DNA from: Hyphomicrobiales bacterium
GTDB lineage: Bacteria > Pseudomonadota > Alphaproteobacteria > Rhizobiales > JACESI01
DNA length: 64,000 nt
NCBI GenBank assembly: GCA_039973685.1
Contig: JBDWKL010000043.1
Location: forward strand, 62,001-126,000
Direction: 5' to 3'
The notes beneath the pieces were generated by a model that was not told where the DNA came from, searched no databases, and saw only the letters and a program-made list of their open reading frames with translations. Below, one piece after another: positions 53,256 through 62,073 of this stretch (its first letter is position 1; each line of letters starts with the position of its first letter). Position numbers and translations under genes: made by a program.

Positions 53256-54795
53256 TTGCCACCGCCTTTCCCTCTTGATTTGAAAGGGCATCAAAATTTC
53301 CAGTCATGGCAAGACCGATCCGGTCCACGCTCATGTCTTTGCGGTCAACAGACGGCGACAGGCGGCCACGGAAGATTACGTGAAGACGGTCGCAAACTTC
53401 TAACAGCTCACTTAATTCTTCTGAGATAATGATGAGAGCGACGCCTTCGTTTTTCAATTCCAAAAGCCGTTGACGGATGGCAGCCGCCGCCCCAACATCA
53501 ACGCCCCAAGTGGGTTGTGATACAATCAGCACTCTTGGTTTCAGGCTGATCTCACGCCCAACGATGAACTTTTGCAAGTTACCACCAGAAAGACTACGTG
53601 CGTCACTCGCCTCCCCGCCACACCGCACATCATAGTCTTCAATGACCGATTTGGCGAAGCGCTTCATGGCGCCAAAATTCAAAAAGCCCTTCGAAGTCAG
53701 GCCAGCGTTATAGCCCGTCAAAACGCCATTGTTTGAAAGCGAAAGCCCCTGCACGGCACCGCGCCCGATGCGCTCTTCGGGAATAAGATGCAAACCACGT
53801 TTGCGCCGTTCTGCTGGGCCGAGCGAGCTGATCCCTTCGCCGTCCAATGTAATAAATTCATTGTGCGCTGTTGGCAGTTTGGTTTCACCTGAAAGCAGAG
53901 CCGCCAGCGTTTGTTGGCCATTACCAGACACGCCCGCGATACCGACAACCTCTCCTGCTTTAACCGACATATCAACTTGATCAAGCGAGGTCGCAAAGGG
54001 GTCTTCGGGCTTATAGGTCAACGCATTAAGGCGGATCATTTCCTTAGCCGTGGTCTTATCATCGCCCCGATCAATAATCGGGATGTCGTGGCCAATCATC
54101 AAACGAGTGAGCGATTCATTCGTCTCTTCTCTCGGGTTGACCCGCCCCATCAATTTACCACCACGCAAGATCGTCGCGACATCACAAAGCTCTCGAATTT
54201 CGTCGAGCTTATGGGAAATGAAAATGATGCCATACCCCTCTTTGGCAAATGCTCGGAGCGTATCAAACAACTGCTCAATGCCCTGCGGCGACAAAACAGA
54301 AGTCGGCTCATCCAGCACTAACAATTTGGGTTTACGCAAAATACTGCGCAAAATTTCAACCCGTTGACGCTCGCCCACAGTGAGTGACTGCACCTTTGCA
54401 TCAGGGTTTATATCAAGTCCAAAGCGGCTTGCAGCTTCTTCGATGTTCTTCGTGAGTTCAGGTATTGAACCAGGCACGGCGAGCGAAATGTTTTCGACGA
54501 CACTCAATGTTTCAAACAGCGAGAAATGCTGAAAAACCATCCCGATACCGACCGAACGCGCATGGGCAGGATTACGAATTTTGATCGACTGACCCTGCCA
54601 TTTCATCTCGCCTTTATCGGGCGGGTGAACACCATAGATGGTCTTCATCAAGGTTGATTTGCCAGCCCCATTCTCACCCAAGACGGCGTGGATTTCACCA
54701 TTATAAACGGTCAAATCAATATCATCATTGGCGACAACCGACGGGTAGATTTTCGTGACGCCTTTAAGTTCTAGCAATGGCACTTTACTCGTCAT
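53248..54795 (-). CDS. BMP-type ABC transporter ATPase with two nucleotide-binding domains
   Basis: 515 residues from MTSKVPLLELKG, whose ATG has GGAG seven bases upstream; it overlaps the GST stop by 11 bases. NBD1 has Walker A GENGAGKSTLMK, SLTVGERQRVEILR and LLVLDEPTSVLSPQ. NBD2 has GVSGNGQQTLAALLSG in place of a full Walker A, LSGGNLQKFIVGREIS, and VLIVSQPTWGVDVGAA. The Glu of NBD2 Walker B is Gln (SQPTWGVD), as is common in this family, and leaves one hydrolytic site. It energises the paired permeases. Confidence 0.94.
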   Translation of the reverse strand: MTSKVPLLELKGVTKIYPSVVANDDIDLTVYNGEIHAVLGENGAGKSTLMKTIYGVHPPDKGEMKWQGQSIKIRNPAHARSVGIGMVFQHFSLFETLSVVENISLAVPGSIPELTKNIEEAASRFGLDINPDAKVQSLTVGERQRVEILRSILRKPKLLVLDEPTSVLSPQGIEQLFDTLRAFAKEGYGIIFISHKLDEIRELCDVATILRGGKLMGRVNPREETNESLTRLMIGHDIPIIDRGDDKTTAKEMIRLNALTYKPEDPFATSLDQVDMSVKAGEVVGIAGVSGNGQQTLAALLSGETKLPTAHNEFITLDGEGISSLGPAERRKRGLHLIPEERIGRGAVQGLSLSNNGVLTGYNAGLTSKGFLNFGAMKRFAKSVIEDYDVRCGGEASDARSLSGGNLQKFIVGREISLKPRVLIVSQPTWGVDVGAAAAIRQRLLELKNEGVALIIISEELSELLEVCDRLHVIFRGRLSPSVDRKDMSVDRIGLAMTGNFDALSNQEGKAVANG

Positions 54796-55477
54796 CAGCC
54801 CGCTCCAACTCTTTTTGCACCGAAGGAAGTGGCTTATCTGGGCTTTCGTGGATCGGATGAATTCCAGGCATTTCGATAAAACGATCAAGCTTGCGCAAGG
54901 TCACCATCCATCGGTTGATCGCAGGATAATCATCAAGCATCACACCACCATCCGGTGCGAGGGCCACGTAAGGAAAACAAGCAATATCCGCAATGGTGAG
55001 GTGCTCACCAACGAGGAAAGGTGAGCCATCAAACTCTTGTTCGCTCAAACGTTCCTCCAACAATCTAAGCGCTTGGTACGCGCCTGTCTGTGCGGCTTGA
55101 AGGTCCGTTTTGATGTCCAGCATTTCATGAACCCGCGCGGCACCTGCTGTCTTGGTGATCGCATTTGAAAACGACAACCAGTTCATCACCTCGCCCAAAA
55201 GAGCGCTTGGTTGCTTTGGAAAGAAACGTCCGCTTTGGTCGAACTTATCGGCGATATAAACCAGTATCGCAGAGGTTTCAGTGAGCACGAGATCACCATG
55301 CGTCAAAACCGGAATAGTGCCCGCCGGATTGATCTTCAAGAAAGCTTGGCTCTTATGCTCTTTACCCGGATAAAAATCGACGGGAACAGCGTCATATTCA
55401 ACCGCCAAAAACGAAAGCAGCAAGCGCACCTTATAGCAATTGCCAGACAAGATATAATCATAGAGGCGAAGCGTCAT
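54785..55477 (-). CDS. glutathione S-transferase-like protein in a Rieske oxygenase operon (NdmE-like context)
   Basis: 230 residues from MTLRLYDYILSGNCYK; its ATG overlaps the oxygenase stop (ATGA). The N-domain has SGNCYKVRLLLSFLAVEYDAV, INPAGTIPVLTHGD (cis-Pro) and LTETSAILVYIADKF. The C-domain has GEHLTIADIACFPYVALAPDGG. Sequence alone suggests a normal GST. The context is unusual: it sits between a split Rieske oxygenase and a purine-type importer. In caffeine-degrading Pseudomonas, NdmE is a GST homologue that assembles the Rieske-less oxygenase NdmC with the Rieske donor NdmD, so a structural role here is possible (inference). Confidence 0.9.
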   Translation of the reverse strand: MTLRLYDYILSGNCYKVRLLLSFLAVEYDAVPVDFYPGKEHKSQAFLKINPAGTIPVLTHGDLVLTETSAILVYIADKFDQSGRFFPKQPSALLGEVMNWLSFSNAITKTAGAARVHEMLDIKTDLQAAQTGAYQALRLLEERLSEQEFDGSPFLVGEHLTIADIACFPYVALAPDGGVMLDDYPAINRWMVTLRKLDRFIEMPGIHPIHESPDKPLPSVQKELERADDE

Positions 55478-56316
55478 GCGGCCTCCGTTTCTGCGCCATA
55501 ATAAAGGCCACGTTTTTTCAACCAACGACGATAAGCAATAGAGGTTAGATCCGCTTTTGTTGGCACTTCAGATTTTGGATCAAGCGGCAGCAACTTGGGT
55601 ATTTGGTTTTCCAAAATTGAACGATCTTGCAGAAAAATCGTCTGCTGAAAGTGGATCAGGTCAGTGTGACCATTTTCATCATCATAAAGCGACATCCAAG
55701 GCCAAACCGCGCATTCTTGTTCGCCAGTTGGTTGGACAAACAAAGTGATAATGTCCCACTCATCTTCCTTGGCTGGGCAGGTTTTATAAAGCACGGCAAC
55801 CGTTGGCGCTGGTACGCGGTACATGTAATCCGTGATAATACCACCTTCAGCAGAAACGGCTGCTTGAGGTTGGAAGAATTGAACCTTCCTAGCCCAAATT
55901 TCGTTGTCTTCTTCGCTCACTTTATAAGCCCGCACTTCGGGATGATCTTCCTCGCCCAAAATGCCCGTATGCACATAGGGAAAATGCGCGATATCGAGGA
56001 AGTTCTCAACGGCACGAAGAGGTGAGCATCTCACCTTGATACATCCACACGGCACGTGTCTGCGTCCATCATGTAAGGCCTCAGGCATTTCGAATACATC
56101 GTGTACTGGTTTGCCGAGCGACGTCCATAGATGGTCAAAGCGGGTGCATGATGAAAGCTTCGAGCCATCAGGGCCAATGACCTCGGCATTCCCCTCATCC
56201 AATCGGGTGATGGTAATTTCCTGCCCCATCAAAACCGTCTCGCGCGGGGCATTTAACTCAAGCCCACCAAACCAAGCAACGGGATACCATTCATCAATAG
56301 AAGCCTGAGTGATCAT
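55474..56316 (-). CDS. Rieske-type oxygenase catalytic component lacking a functional Rieske domain
   Basis: 280 residues, shorter than the ~340-440 usual for oxygenase alpha subunits. AVENFLDIAHFPYVHTG carries the mononuclear-iron His-x4-His pair, and the C-terminal IFLQDRSILENQ supplies the usual Asp and Glu region. The first ~100 residues (DEWYPVAWFGGLEL, ETVLMGQEITITR) follow a Rieske-like layout but contain no CxH...CxxH ligands. The cluster must therefore come from another protein, most likely the Rieske protein encoded directly upstream with an ATGA overlap. The substrate may be an N-methyl or other purine-type compound given the adjacent importer; this is inference. Confidence 0.88.
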   Translation of the reverse strand: MITQASIDEWYPVAWFGGLELNAPRETVLMGQEITITRLDEGNAEVIGPDGSKLSSCTRFDHLWTSLGKPVHDVFEMPEALHDGRRHVPCGCIKVRCSPLRAVENFLDIAHFPYVHTGILGEEDHPEVRAYKVSEEDNEIWARKVQFFQPQAAVSAEGGIITDYMYRVPAPTVAVLYKTCPAKEDEWDIITLFVQPTGEQECAVWPWMSLYDDENGHTDLIHFQQTIFLQDRSILENQIPKLLPLDPKSEVPTKADLTSIAYRRWLKKRGLYYGAETEAA

Positions 56317-56972
56317 GTCGTACCCTGCTCTAATTCAATTTCACGACGCGCCTGTTCAGCCCACCGCGATAGAACTTTCTTTTGTTCAGGTTCCATTGGT
56401 TCTTGTGACAAAATATGGAGATTAGTTTTGTTATCTGAAAGGGCCTGCAAGGCCAATATGGATGGAATTTTCTCAACATTAACCTTGGATGAAATAGCAT
56501 CATCCATGCCAAGTGCTGATCTAACATTTTGTAAGGGCGCATTGATCACTAAACTGCGCACCCCATGACCTTCTGGGCCATTTAAAGCCGCTTTATTTGC
56601 ATCTTCCTTTCCAACCCAGATTAATCCACCTTTTTGCACGCAATTAAATGCGGTCGCTTGGATTGTATCTGGCGGTGTTAATTCTGGATGCGCAGGGATG
56701 TATCGACACACAGTGTCTTCGCCGTAATGCCAACCGTGATAGATACAGGCCAGCATTTCACCGCGCACAAAGCCATAAGATAAGCGCATTCCACGATGGG
56801 GACAGCGATTTAACCACGCATGAACTTTACCTGAAAACGACCGCCATAATGCAATGTCATGGTCGCCGACAAAACTTCGAACAACCGCGCCTGCCTTTAA
56901 AAAATCATCAAGATAGACGGGCGTCCAATCATTCATCCCTTGTGTCTTGCTTTGAGTGGTCTGACCGGACAT
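56313..56972 (-). CDS. stand-alone Rieske [2Fe-2S] protein, partner of the oxygenase
   Basis: 219 residues. The Rieske domain (about residues 13-120) has CPHRGM and CIYHGWHYG, a complete C-x-H...C-x2-H set. A further ~85-residue C-terminal part (VRSLVINAPLQNVRSALGMDD and a charged helix ending ELEQGTT) has no recognised domain and no catalytic-iron His pair. It is the first gene of the seven-gene operon. A reductase that would feed it electrons is not encoded in the window. An alternative start, MNDWTPVYLDDF, lies 12 codons in. Confidence 0.88.
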   Translation of the reverse strand: MSGQTTQSKTQGMNDWTPVYLDDFLKAGAVVRSFVGDHDIALWRSFSGKVHAWLNRCPHRGMRLSYGFVRGEMLACIYHGWHYGEDTVCRYIPAHPELTPPDTIQATAFNCVQKGGLIWVGKEDANKAALNGPEGHGVRSLVINAPLQNVRSALGMDDAISSKVNVEKIPSILALQALSDNKTNLHILSQEPMEPEQKKVLSRWAEQARREIELEQGTT

Positions 56973-57048
56973 TTTACGCTCTTAAAAAATTACGGGCCGA
57001 GTTAACCACCTGCTTAAAGAACATACAAGCGAGCGAGTGCTAATAAGT

Positions 57049-57345
57049 TTAGCAGGCTGCCCTGATATTAAACTCTTCACATTTTTCTACGTCATCAGGT
57101 CCCACATAGGGGGTACGATTGATCTCCTCGACGGTCGAACTGAAAGGGCCAAGGCTACAGGCGACTTCCATCGCATCTATCAACTCTGGTTCACCGCAAA
57201 CCGCTACTTCCACTTTTTGTTGCGATATTGCCCGAACCCAGCCAACAAGCCCCAAGCGGTCAGCTCGGTGTCTCACCCACTCGCAAAATTCGTTGGATGA
57301 AAAATCACCTACAAACTCTAATTGTTCTGCAATTTTCAAAATCAA
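57049..57345 (-). CDS. acylphosphatase-like protein with lost catalytic residues
   Basis: Up to 98 residues. The fold signature is present: FCEWVRHRADRLGLVGWVRAIS, VEVAVCGEPELIDAMEVAC, GPFSSTVEEI. In true acylphosphatases the first loop is GxVQGVxFR with a catalytic Arg, and GWVRN supplies a catalytic Asn. Here the loop reads GDFSSNEFC and the second motif GWVRAIS, so both residues are replaced. It is therefore probably not an active acylphosphatase. There is no ATG; TTG at 57345 or, better, TTG at 57339 with GAGG seven bases upstream. It is a single gene between the oxygenase operon and the urt operon. Confidence 0.7.
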   Translation of the reverse strand: MILKIAEQLEFVGDFSSNEFCEWVRHRADRLGLVGWVRAISQQKVEVAVCGEPELIDAMEVACSLGPFSSTVEEINRTPYVGPDDVEKCEEFNIRAAC

Positions 57346-57450
57346 ACCTCATGGGCTTTAGCTGGATGAAACCAACATTAAAGCTTTGAACTGATTTATT
57401 GCAACACATTGGCATAGTATGATCGCAGTGCTTTCAACGGACGCCTTACA

Positions 57451-58146
57451 TTACACCGAGACGCTGGCCAAAAGGTCTTTCTTATCGAGCGTTTGTTTCG
57501 ACCCTGAAAGCTCAATGGCTCCGCGTTTCATAACGTAGAACTCATCCGCCAAACCGTAAGCAAATTCGAAATACTGCTCGACCAGCACAATTGCCATTGT
57601 ACCTTGATCACGCAAATATTCGATCACTCGGCCAATCTGCTGGATGATGTTCGGTTGAATGCCTTCTGTCGGTTCATCCAGAAGCAAGAGCTTTGGTTTT
57701 GTCACCAATGCACGCCCAATAGAAAGTTGCTGTTGTTGCCCACCAGACAAATCCCCGCCGCGACGGTTTTCCATCTCTTTCAAGACGGGAAAAAGTTCGA
57801 AAATTTCGTCTGGAATAATCCGATCATTTCGCGGCAAGCAGGCAAAACCGGTTTCCAGATTTTCGCGCACCGTAAGAAGTGGAAAAATTTCACGCCCCTG
57901 CGGCACATAGGCAACGCCCTTTTGGGCCAACAATCGCGCCGGAGTTTTGCCGAGCGTCTCTCCATCCAGCGACATATCCCCACCTGAGCGTTGATGCACG
58001 CCAGCAATCGCTTTCAACAAGCTCGTTTTACCAACGCCATTGGTCCCCATAATACAGGTAACGGCACCGCGCTCTGCTTCAACGGAAACATCATAGAGAA
58101 TTTGTGACTGCCCATAATGCAAAGTAAGATTATCGATATTCAACAT
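57451..58146 (-). CDS. urtE: urea ABC transporter ATP-binding protein UrtE
   Basis: 231 residues. Walker A GTNGVGKTSLLK, YVPQGREIFPLLTV, GGDLSGGQQQQLSIGRAL, LLLLDEPTEGIQP and VLVEQYFEFAYGLADEFYVMKRG are the LivF-like features in the UrtE form (TIGR03410). It is the last gene of urtABCDE, 3 bases after urtD. No terminator was clear in the 105 bases that follow. Confidence 0.95.
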   Translation of the reverse strand: MLNIDNLTLHYGQSQILYDVSVEAERGAVTCIMGTNGVGKTSLLKAIAGVHQRSGGDMSLDGETLGKTPARLLAQKGVAYVPQGREIFPLLTVRENLETGFACLPRNDRIIPDEIFELFPVLKEMENRRGGDLSGGQQQQLSIGRALVTKPKLLLLDEPTEGIQPNIIQQIGRVIEYLRDQGTMAIVLVEQYFEFAYGLADEFYVMKRGAIELSGSKQTLDKKDLLASVSV

Positions 58147-58149
58147 GAT

Positions 58150-58890
58150 TTAACGCCCTAGATAAACTTCAATTACGGATTCATTTGCGGTCACATGATC
58201 GAGGCTTCCTTCCGCCAAAACAGAACCCTCATGCAGAACCGTCACCTTGCAATCAAGGCGGCGCACAAATTCCATGTCATGCTCCACGACGATGACGGCG
58301 CGGGTTTCAGCTGCTTTTTTCAAAATGTCTGTCGTCTTTTCGCGCTCCCCAACCGTCATGCCTGCGGCTGGCTCATCGACCAACAAAACCTTCGGATCTT
58401 GGGCGAGCAGCATGCCGATTTCGAGCCATTGTTTTTGCCCATGGGAGAGTTCGCCAGACGCGCGGCGTAATTGGTCTGCAAGGCCAACTTGTTCTGCCAG
58501 CGCTTCAATCTTTTCCATGTCGTTTGATGAGCGTTTGTAAAACAACACATCCAAGGGACCACGTTGATTTGCGAGCGCCATTTGTAGGTTTTCAAGAACC
58601 GTTTGGTTTTCAAACACAGTGGGGCGCTGAAATTTGCGGCCAATACCAAGCCTTGCAATGGCACTCTCATTTTCGCGCAATAAATCACGCGGCGGCGAGC
58701 CATAGGAAACCACGCCTTCATCTGGTTTGGTTTTGCCCGTTACGATATCCATAAAGGTTGTTTTACCCGCACCATTTGGCCCGATAACCGCGCGTAGTTC
58801 GGCTTCATTGATTGAGAACGAAAGGTTGTTGATTGCCTTAAACCCATCAAAGGAAACGGATACGCCAGAAACTTCTAAAAGCGCACTCAT
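58150..58890 (-). CDS. urtD: urea ABC transporter ATP-binding protein UrtD
   Basis: 246 residues. GPNGAGKTTFMDIVTGKTKPDEG, IARLGIGRKFQRPTVFENQTV, ELSHGQKQWLEIGMLL (UrtD-type LSHGQKQ signature), VLLVDEPAAGMTVGE and VVEHDMEFVRRLDCKVTVLH are present. It overlaps urtC by 4 bases. Confidence 0.95.
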   Translation of the reverse strand: MSALLEVSGVSVSFDGFKAINNLSFSINEAELRAVIGPNGAGKTTFMDIVTGKTKPDEGVVSYGSPPRDLLRENESAIARLGIGRKFQRPTVFENQTVLENLQMALANQRGPLDVLFYKRSSNDMEKIEALAEQVGLADQLRRASGELSHGQKQWLEIGMLLAQDPKVLLVDEPAAGMTVGEREKTTDILKKAAETRAVIVVEHDMEFVRRLDCKVTVLHEGSVLAEGSLDHVTANESVIEVYLGR

Positions 58891-60062
58891 GATGCTTCCT
58901 TTCTAACGAGTTTATCAATCAACCCACCGATGCCAGATGGCGCATAAAGCGTGACGGCGACAAAACCGAAGCCAAGCAGAACAAGCCACCAATCCACCCA
59001 TTTGATTGTGTAGAACCCAAGCGGCACATCAGGGGCTTGGCCGCCAGTGAACCAACTTGAAAGGAGCGACACCAGCGCTGCTCCAATCACCGCACCATAA
59101 AGCTTGCCGCGCCCACCAATGGCGACCCAGACGGCCAGATAAATTGATGCAATAGGTGCTACTTCAGCAGGGTTGATGATACCCGCCTGCGGGTAATAGA
59201 GAGCGCCTGCAACAGCGGCAATGACAGCGGTGATGGTGAAGACGAAAAGTTTGTAACCTTCGACAGAATAACCCAAGAACCGCACCCGCGTTTCATCATC
59301 ACGAATGCCTTCCACCACAGATCCAAATTTACCTGATGTGATGAAGGCTGCACCAATATAAACAAGGCCAAGCGTGACGGCGGATGCCCAGAAGAAAATG
59401 ATAGAAATCGTCGCTTGAGGCACGGCGTCGAACCCTGGAATATTTTGCAAACCAGAAAGCCCATTATTGCCACGCAAGCCGCTATCATTTTGGAAGAGGT
59501 AAAGCGATAGCGCCAATGTCATGGCTTGTGTCAAAATGGAGAGATAAACACCTGTCACGCGAGAGCGAAAAGCAAGCCAGCCGAATACAAACGCCAACAA
59601 GCTAGGCACGAGTACGACCAGCAATAATTGCATCAACAGACTATCTGCGAAAAACCAAATTAGCGGTATGTCTGCGCCGCCAACAACACCAAAAATCTGC
59701 GTCCCAATCGCATCACTGACTTCTTGTGCCGTCGGTGGCAATTCGGCATTTTCAAAAGACGTAACAACGATGTCTTTCGTGCGCTCATACATCAACCACA
59801 TACCAATCATGTAACCGCCAAGGCCAAAGAAAGCGAAGTGGCCCAGCGATAAAATACCGCAATAGCCCCAGACCAAATCCATGGCGATTGCGATGAGACA
59901 GAGGCACAATGTTTTGCCAAGCGTCTTGACGAAGCTCGTCGATAAGAACGCAACGCCAAAGGCTTCCGACATAATAGTCACGGCTACTGTGAAGACAGCG
60001 AGCAACGCGATGAAGATGAGGACCGAAGGGTTTTGAGAAATGAAACTTTTTTGCACGATCAA
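58887..60062 (-). CDS. urtC: urea ABC transporter permease UrtC
   Basis: 391 residues. DLVWGYCGILSLGHFAFFGLGGYMIGMWLM, FQNDSGLRGNNGLSGLQ, GIRDDETRVRFLGYSVEGYKLFVF and VAIGGRGKLYGAVIGA are UrtC-type LivM-like blocks (TIGR03408). It has about nine membrane helices and overlaps urtB by 4 bases. Confidence 0.95.
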   Translation of the reverse strand: MIVQKSFISQNPSVLIFIALLAVFTVAVTIMSEAFGVAFLSTSFVKTLGKTLCLCLIAIAMDLVWGYCGILSLGHFAFFGLGGYMIGMWLMYERTKDIVVTSFENAELPPTAQEVSDAIGTQIFGVVGGADIPLIWFFADSLLMQLLLVVLVPSLLAFVFGWLAFRSRVTGVYLSILTQAMTLALSLYLFQNDSGLRGNNGLSGLQNIPGFDAVPQATISIIFFWASAVTLGLVYIGAAFITSGKFGSVVEGIRDDETRVRFLGYSVEGYKLFVFTITAVIAAVAGALYYPQAGIINPAEVAPIASIYLAVWVAIGGRGKLYGAVIGAALVSLLSSWFTGGQAPDVPLGFYTIKWVDWWLVLLGFGFVAVTLYAPSGIGGLIDKLVRKEAS

Positions 60063-62002
60063 TCTCCCGCCGCGCGACCTTTGAGGGCAATAATGCCTTT
60101 AGGTCGGAATTGAATGAAAATGATGATGAAGATGATCATATAGGTCTGGGCTGCCAGCGTGTTTGATGGGTTCAACCATTCCACCGCTTTTTGGAATGAC
60201 CCAATCATGCCCGCCCCTGCAAGCGTGCCCCAGATGTTACCAACACCGCCGACCACAACGGTCATAAAACTCTGCACGATGTAGCTGGACCCAAGCTCGG
60301 ATGTGACCTGCGCAAACAAACCAATGGCAACACCAGCAATGCCCGCAATGCCTGAGCCAAGACCAAAGGTCAGCATGTTGACGCGGTCTGTGTTGATGCC
60401 CATGGAACTTGCCATGCGTGGGTTCTGCGTGACAGCACGGACCTCAAGGCCGAGGCGGGTTTTGTTCAAGATGAAAAGCAAGAGGAACAGGAACAAGACG
60501 GCAAGCACGAAAATAGCGATGCGAATATAGCTGATCGAAATCACATCATTCACCACCCACGATCCATCCAACCATGCTGGTGATGTAAGGGGGCGCGCTT
60601 GTGTGCCGAAGATGTTTTTCGCAATTTGTTGAAGCGCCACCGATATGCCGAAGGTTGCAAGCAGCGTTTCAAGCGGGCGATGCATAAGATGCCGGATCAC
60701 CAAACGTTCCAACGCCACACCAGCTGCTGCAGCAATAATAAAAGCAAGCGGCAAAGCGATGATGATGGAGGCGGTATAATTGGGCACATATTGCTGCACC
60801 ACATAGCCTGTGTAAGCGCCAATCATAATGAACTCACCATGAGCCATATTGATGACACCCATCACGCCAAAGGTAATGGCAAGACCGATGGCTGCGAGAA
60901 AATAAATCGACGCAAGCGAAAGACCATCAAGGGATAGGTCAAGGAAGCTGAAGAAGCCCACTGTGTTTTCAATATCTTTAAGAGCCGTCGATGCTGCATC
61001 TGTAACGGCTTTGTTTGGCTCTTGATACGCAGCGTAAAAAACATGAGAAGCTAAAATCGCTGACTGCTCTTTTGTCGTTAGCAGAGCTGGAACCAGTTTT
61101 TGTTCTGCCAGCGTGTTATAAGCTTTGTCGCGTGCTGCTTGGTCTGCTAAATCGGCCACAGGAATACCCGCGACAGCGCCGTTTGAAATGTTAGCAATCA
61201 GCGCCTTTTTGCGGGCTTCAATGTCGGGGATTGCTTTGGCTAAATTAGCGGTCACGAGAAGTTCGTAAGCAGCTTCTCTCTCTATGTCTTCGCCGACCTT
61301 CAAAACCTTCGCGACATTAGCGTTCTTGTCGAGGGTTTTGGCAGCCTTCGTTTGTGATGTCAGAATGGTGTTCAGCATGGCGCGAACATCCACAGACACG
61401 TCATCTTCAAAGCTCTCAATAGCTTTCACTCGTGCAGCATTATCTTTATCAAAACGAGCTGTCAAAAGACGTTCCAGCCGCTCTTTGCGAACTTTCAAAT
61501 CAGCTCGTGGTTCGCCATCAATAGAAGCGCGCAATGCGGTTAGTTGTGATGCTTCTGGGTCTCGCTCAATCGCGGTGAGTGCAGCAATGCGGCGCTGATC
61601 ATTGGGATCGGATAATTGGAATTGCACGAGTGCAGCAGCGATCACGCCGCGCACGCCGCTGTTTGGTTTTAGTTGCTTGATGTCGCGCTTGCCGGCGGTT
61701 GCAGTGGTTTTTCCCGTTTCAATATCGATCAGTGCAAATGTCTTGGCATCTTGCTTATCTGCAAAGAAGAAAAGACGGTCCTCCTTACGCATATAGACTT
61801 CCTTATTGCGCCACTTTTCCAGAAAAGATGCAAGATTTGGATTGCCGCTCACAATAAGTCGATCAAGAACTGAGCCAACCGTTTTACGAGAAGCACGCTC
61901 TATCTTTTTGCTGTCTTCTTGCAGGAGGGTTTGCAGCGATTGTGCGCCAACTTGCGGTGTCCACACGAATAGCGCGAAAACGAAAATAAGATATCGAAGC
62001 AT
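60059..62002 (-). CDS. urtB: urea ABC transporter permease UrtB (long form)
   Basis: 647 residues. A signal-like N-terminus (VFALFVWTPQVGAQS) is followed by a ~330-residue soluble, helix-rich, probably periplasmic region (for example RKKALIANISNGAVAGIPVADL) before the LivH-like permease part. The latter starts at SLASIYFLAAIGLAITFGVMGVINMAHGEFIMIGAY and includes TQNPRMASSMGINTDRVNML and VVVGGVGNIWGTLAGA. The long N-terminal region is usual for the UrtB family (TIGR03409), though its role is unknown; this copy is toward the long end. It is separated from urtA by a strong terminator-like hairpin. Confidence 0.95.
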   Translation of the reverse strand: MLRYLIFVFALFVWTPQVGAQSLQTLLQEDSKKIERASRKTVGSVLDRLIVSGNPNLASFLEKWRNKEVYMRKEDRLFFFADKQDAKTFALIDIETGKTTATAGKRDIKQLKPNSGVRGVIAAALVQFQLSDPNDQRRIAALTAIERDPEASQLTALRASIDGEPRADLKVRKERLERLLTARFDKDNAARVKAIESFEDDVSVDVRAMLNTILTSQTKAAKTLDKNANVAKVLKVGEDIEREAAYELLVTANLAKAIPDIEARKKALIANISNGAVAGIPVADLADQAARDKAYNTLAEQKLVPALLTTKEQSAILASHVFYAAYQEPNKAVTDAASTALKDIENTVGFFSFLDLSLDGLSLASIYFLAAIGLAITFGVMGVINMAHGEFIMIGAYTGYVVQQYVPNYTASIIIALPLAFIIAAAAGVALERLVIRHLMHRPLETLLATFGISVALQQIAKNIFGTQARPLTSPAWLDGSWVVNDVISISYIRIAIFVLAVLFLFLLLFILNKTRLGLEVRAVTQNPRMASSMGINTDRVNMLTFGLGSGIAGIAGVAIGLFAQVTSELGSSYIVQSFMTVVVGGVGNIWGTLAGAGMIGSFQKAVEWLNPSNTLAAQTYMIIFIIIFIQFRPKGIIALKGRAAGD

Positions 62003-62025
62003 GAAATTTCAACTTGTACAGGGCA

Positions 62026-62055
62026 TAAAAAGAGAGGCCCGAAACGGGCCTCTCT
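62026..62055 (-). terminator. strong hairpin between urtA and urtB
   Basis: AGAGAGGCCCG and CGGGCCTCTCT form a perfect 11-bp stem with a 3-base loop, and the minus strand continues TTTTATG. It begins about 20 bases after the urtA stop. Partial termination would give more UrtA than permease. Confidence 0.85.
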
Positions 62056-62073
62056 ATCTTGCTTGGGAGGGGC

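Noticed and set aside
55474-56972. Rieske and catalytic ORFs as a frameshifted single oxygenase gene
   Set aside because: The Rieske protein has its own 85-residue C-terminal part, and the catalytic protein has its own Rieske-like but ligand-free N-terminus, so joining them would not rebuild a normal alpha subunit; the ATGA overlap suggests two genuine genes.
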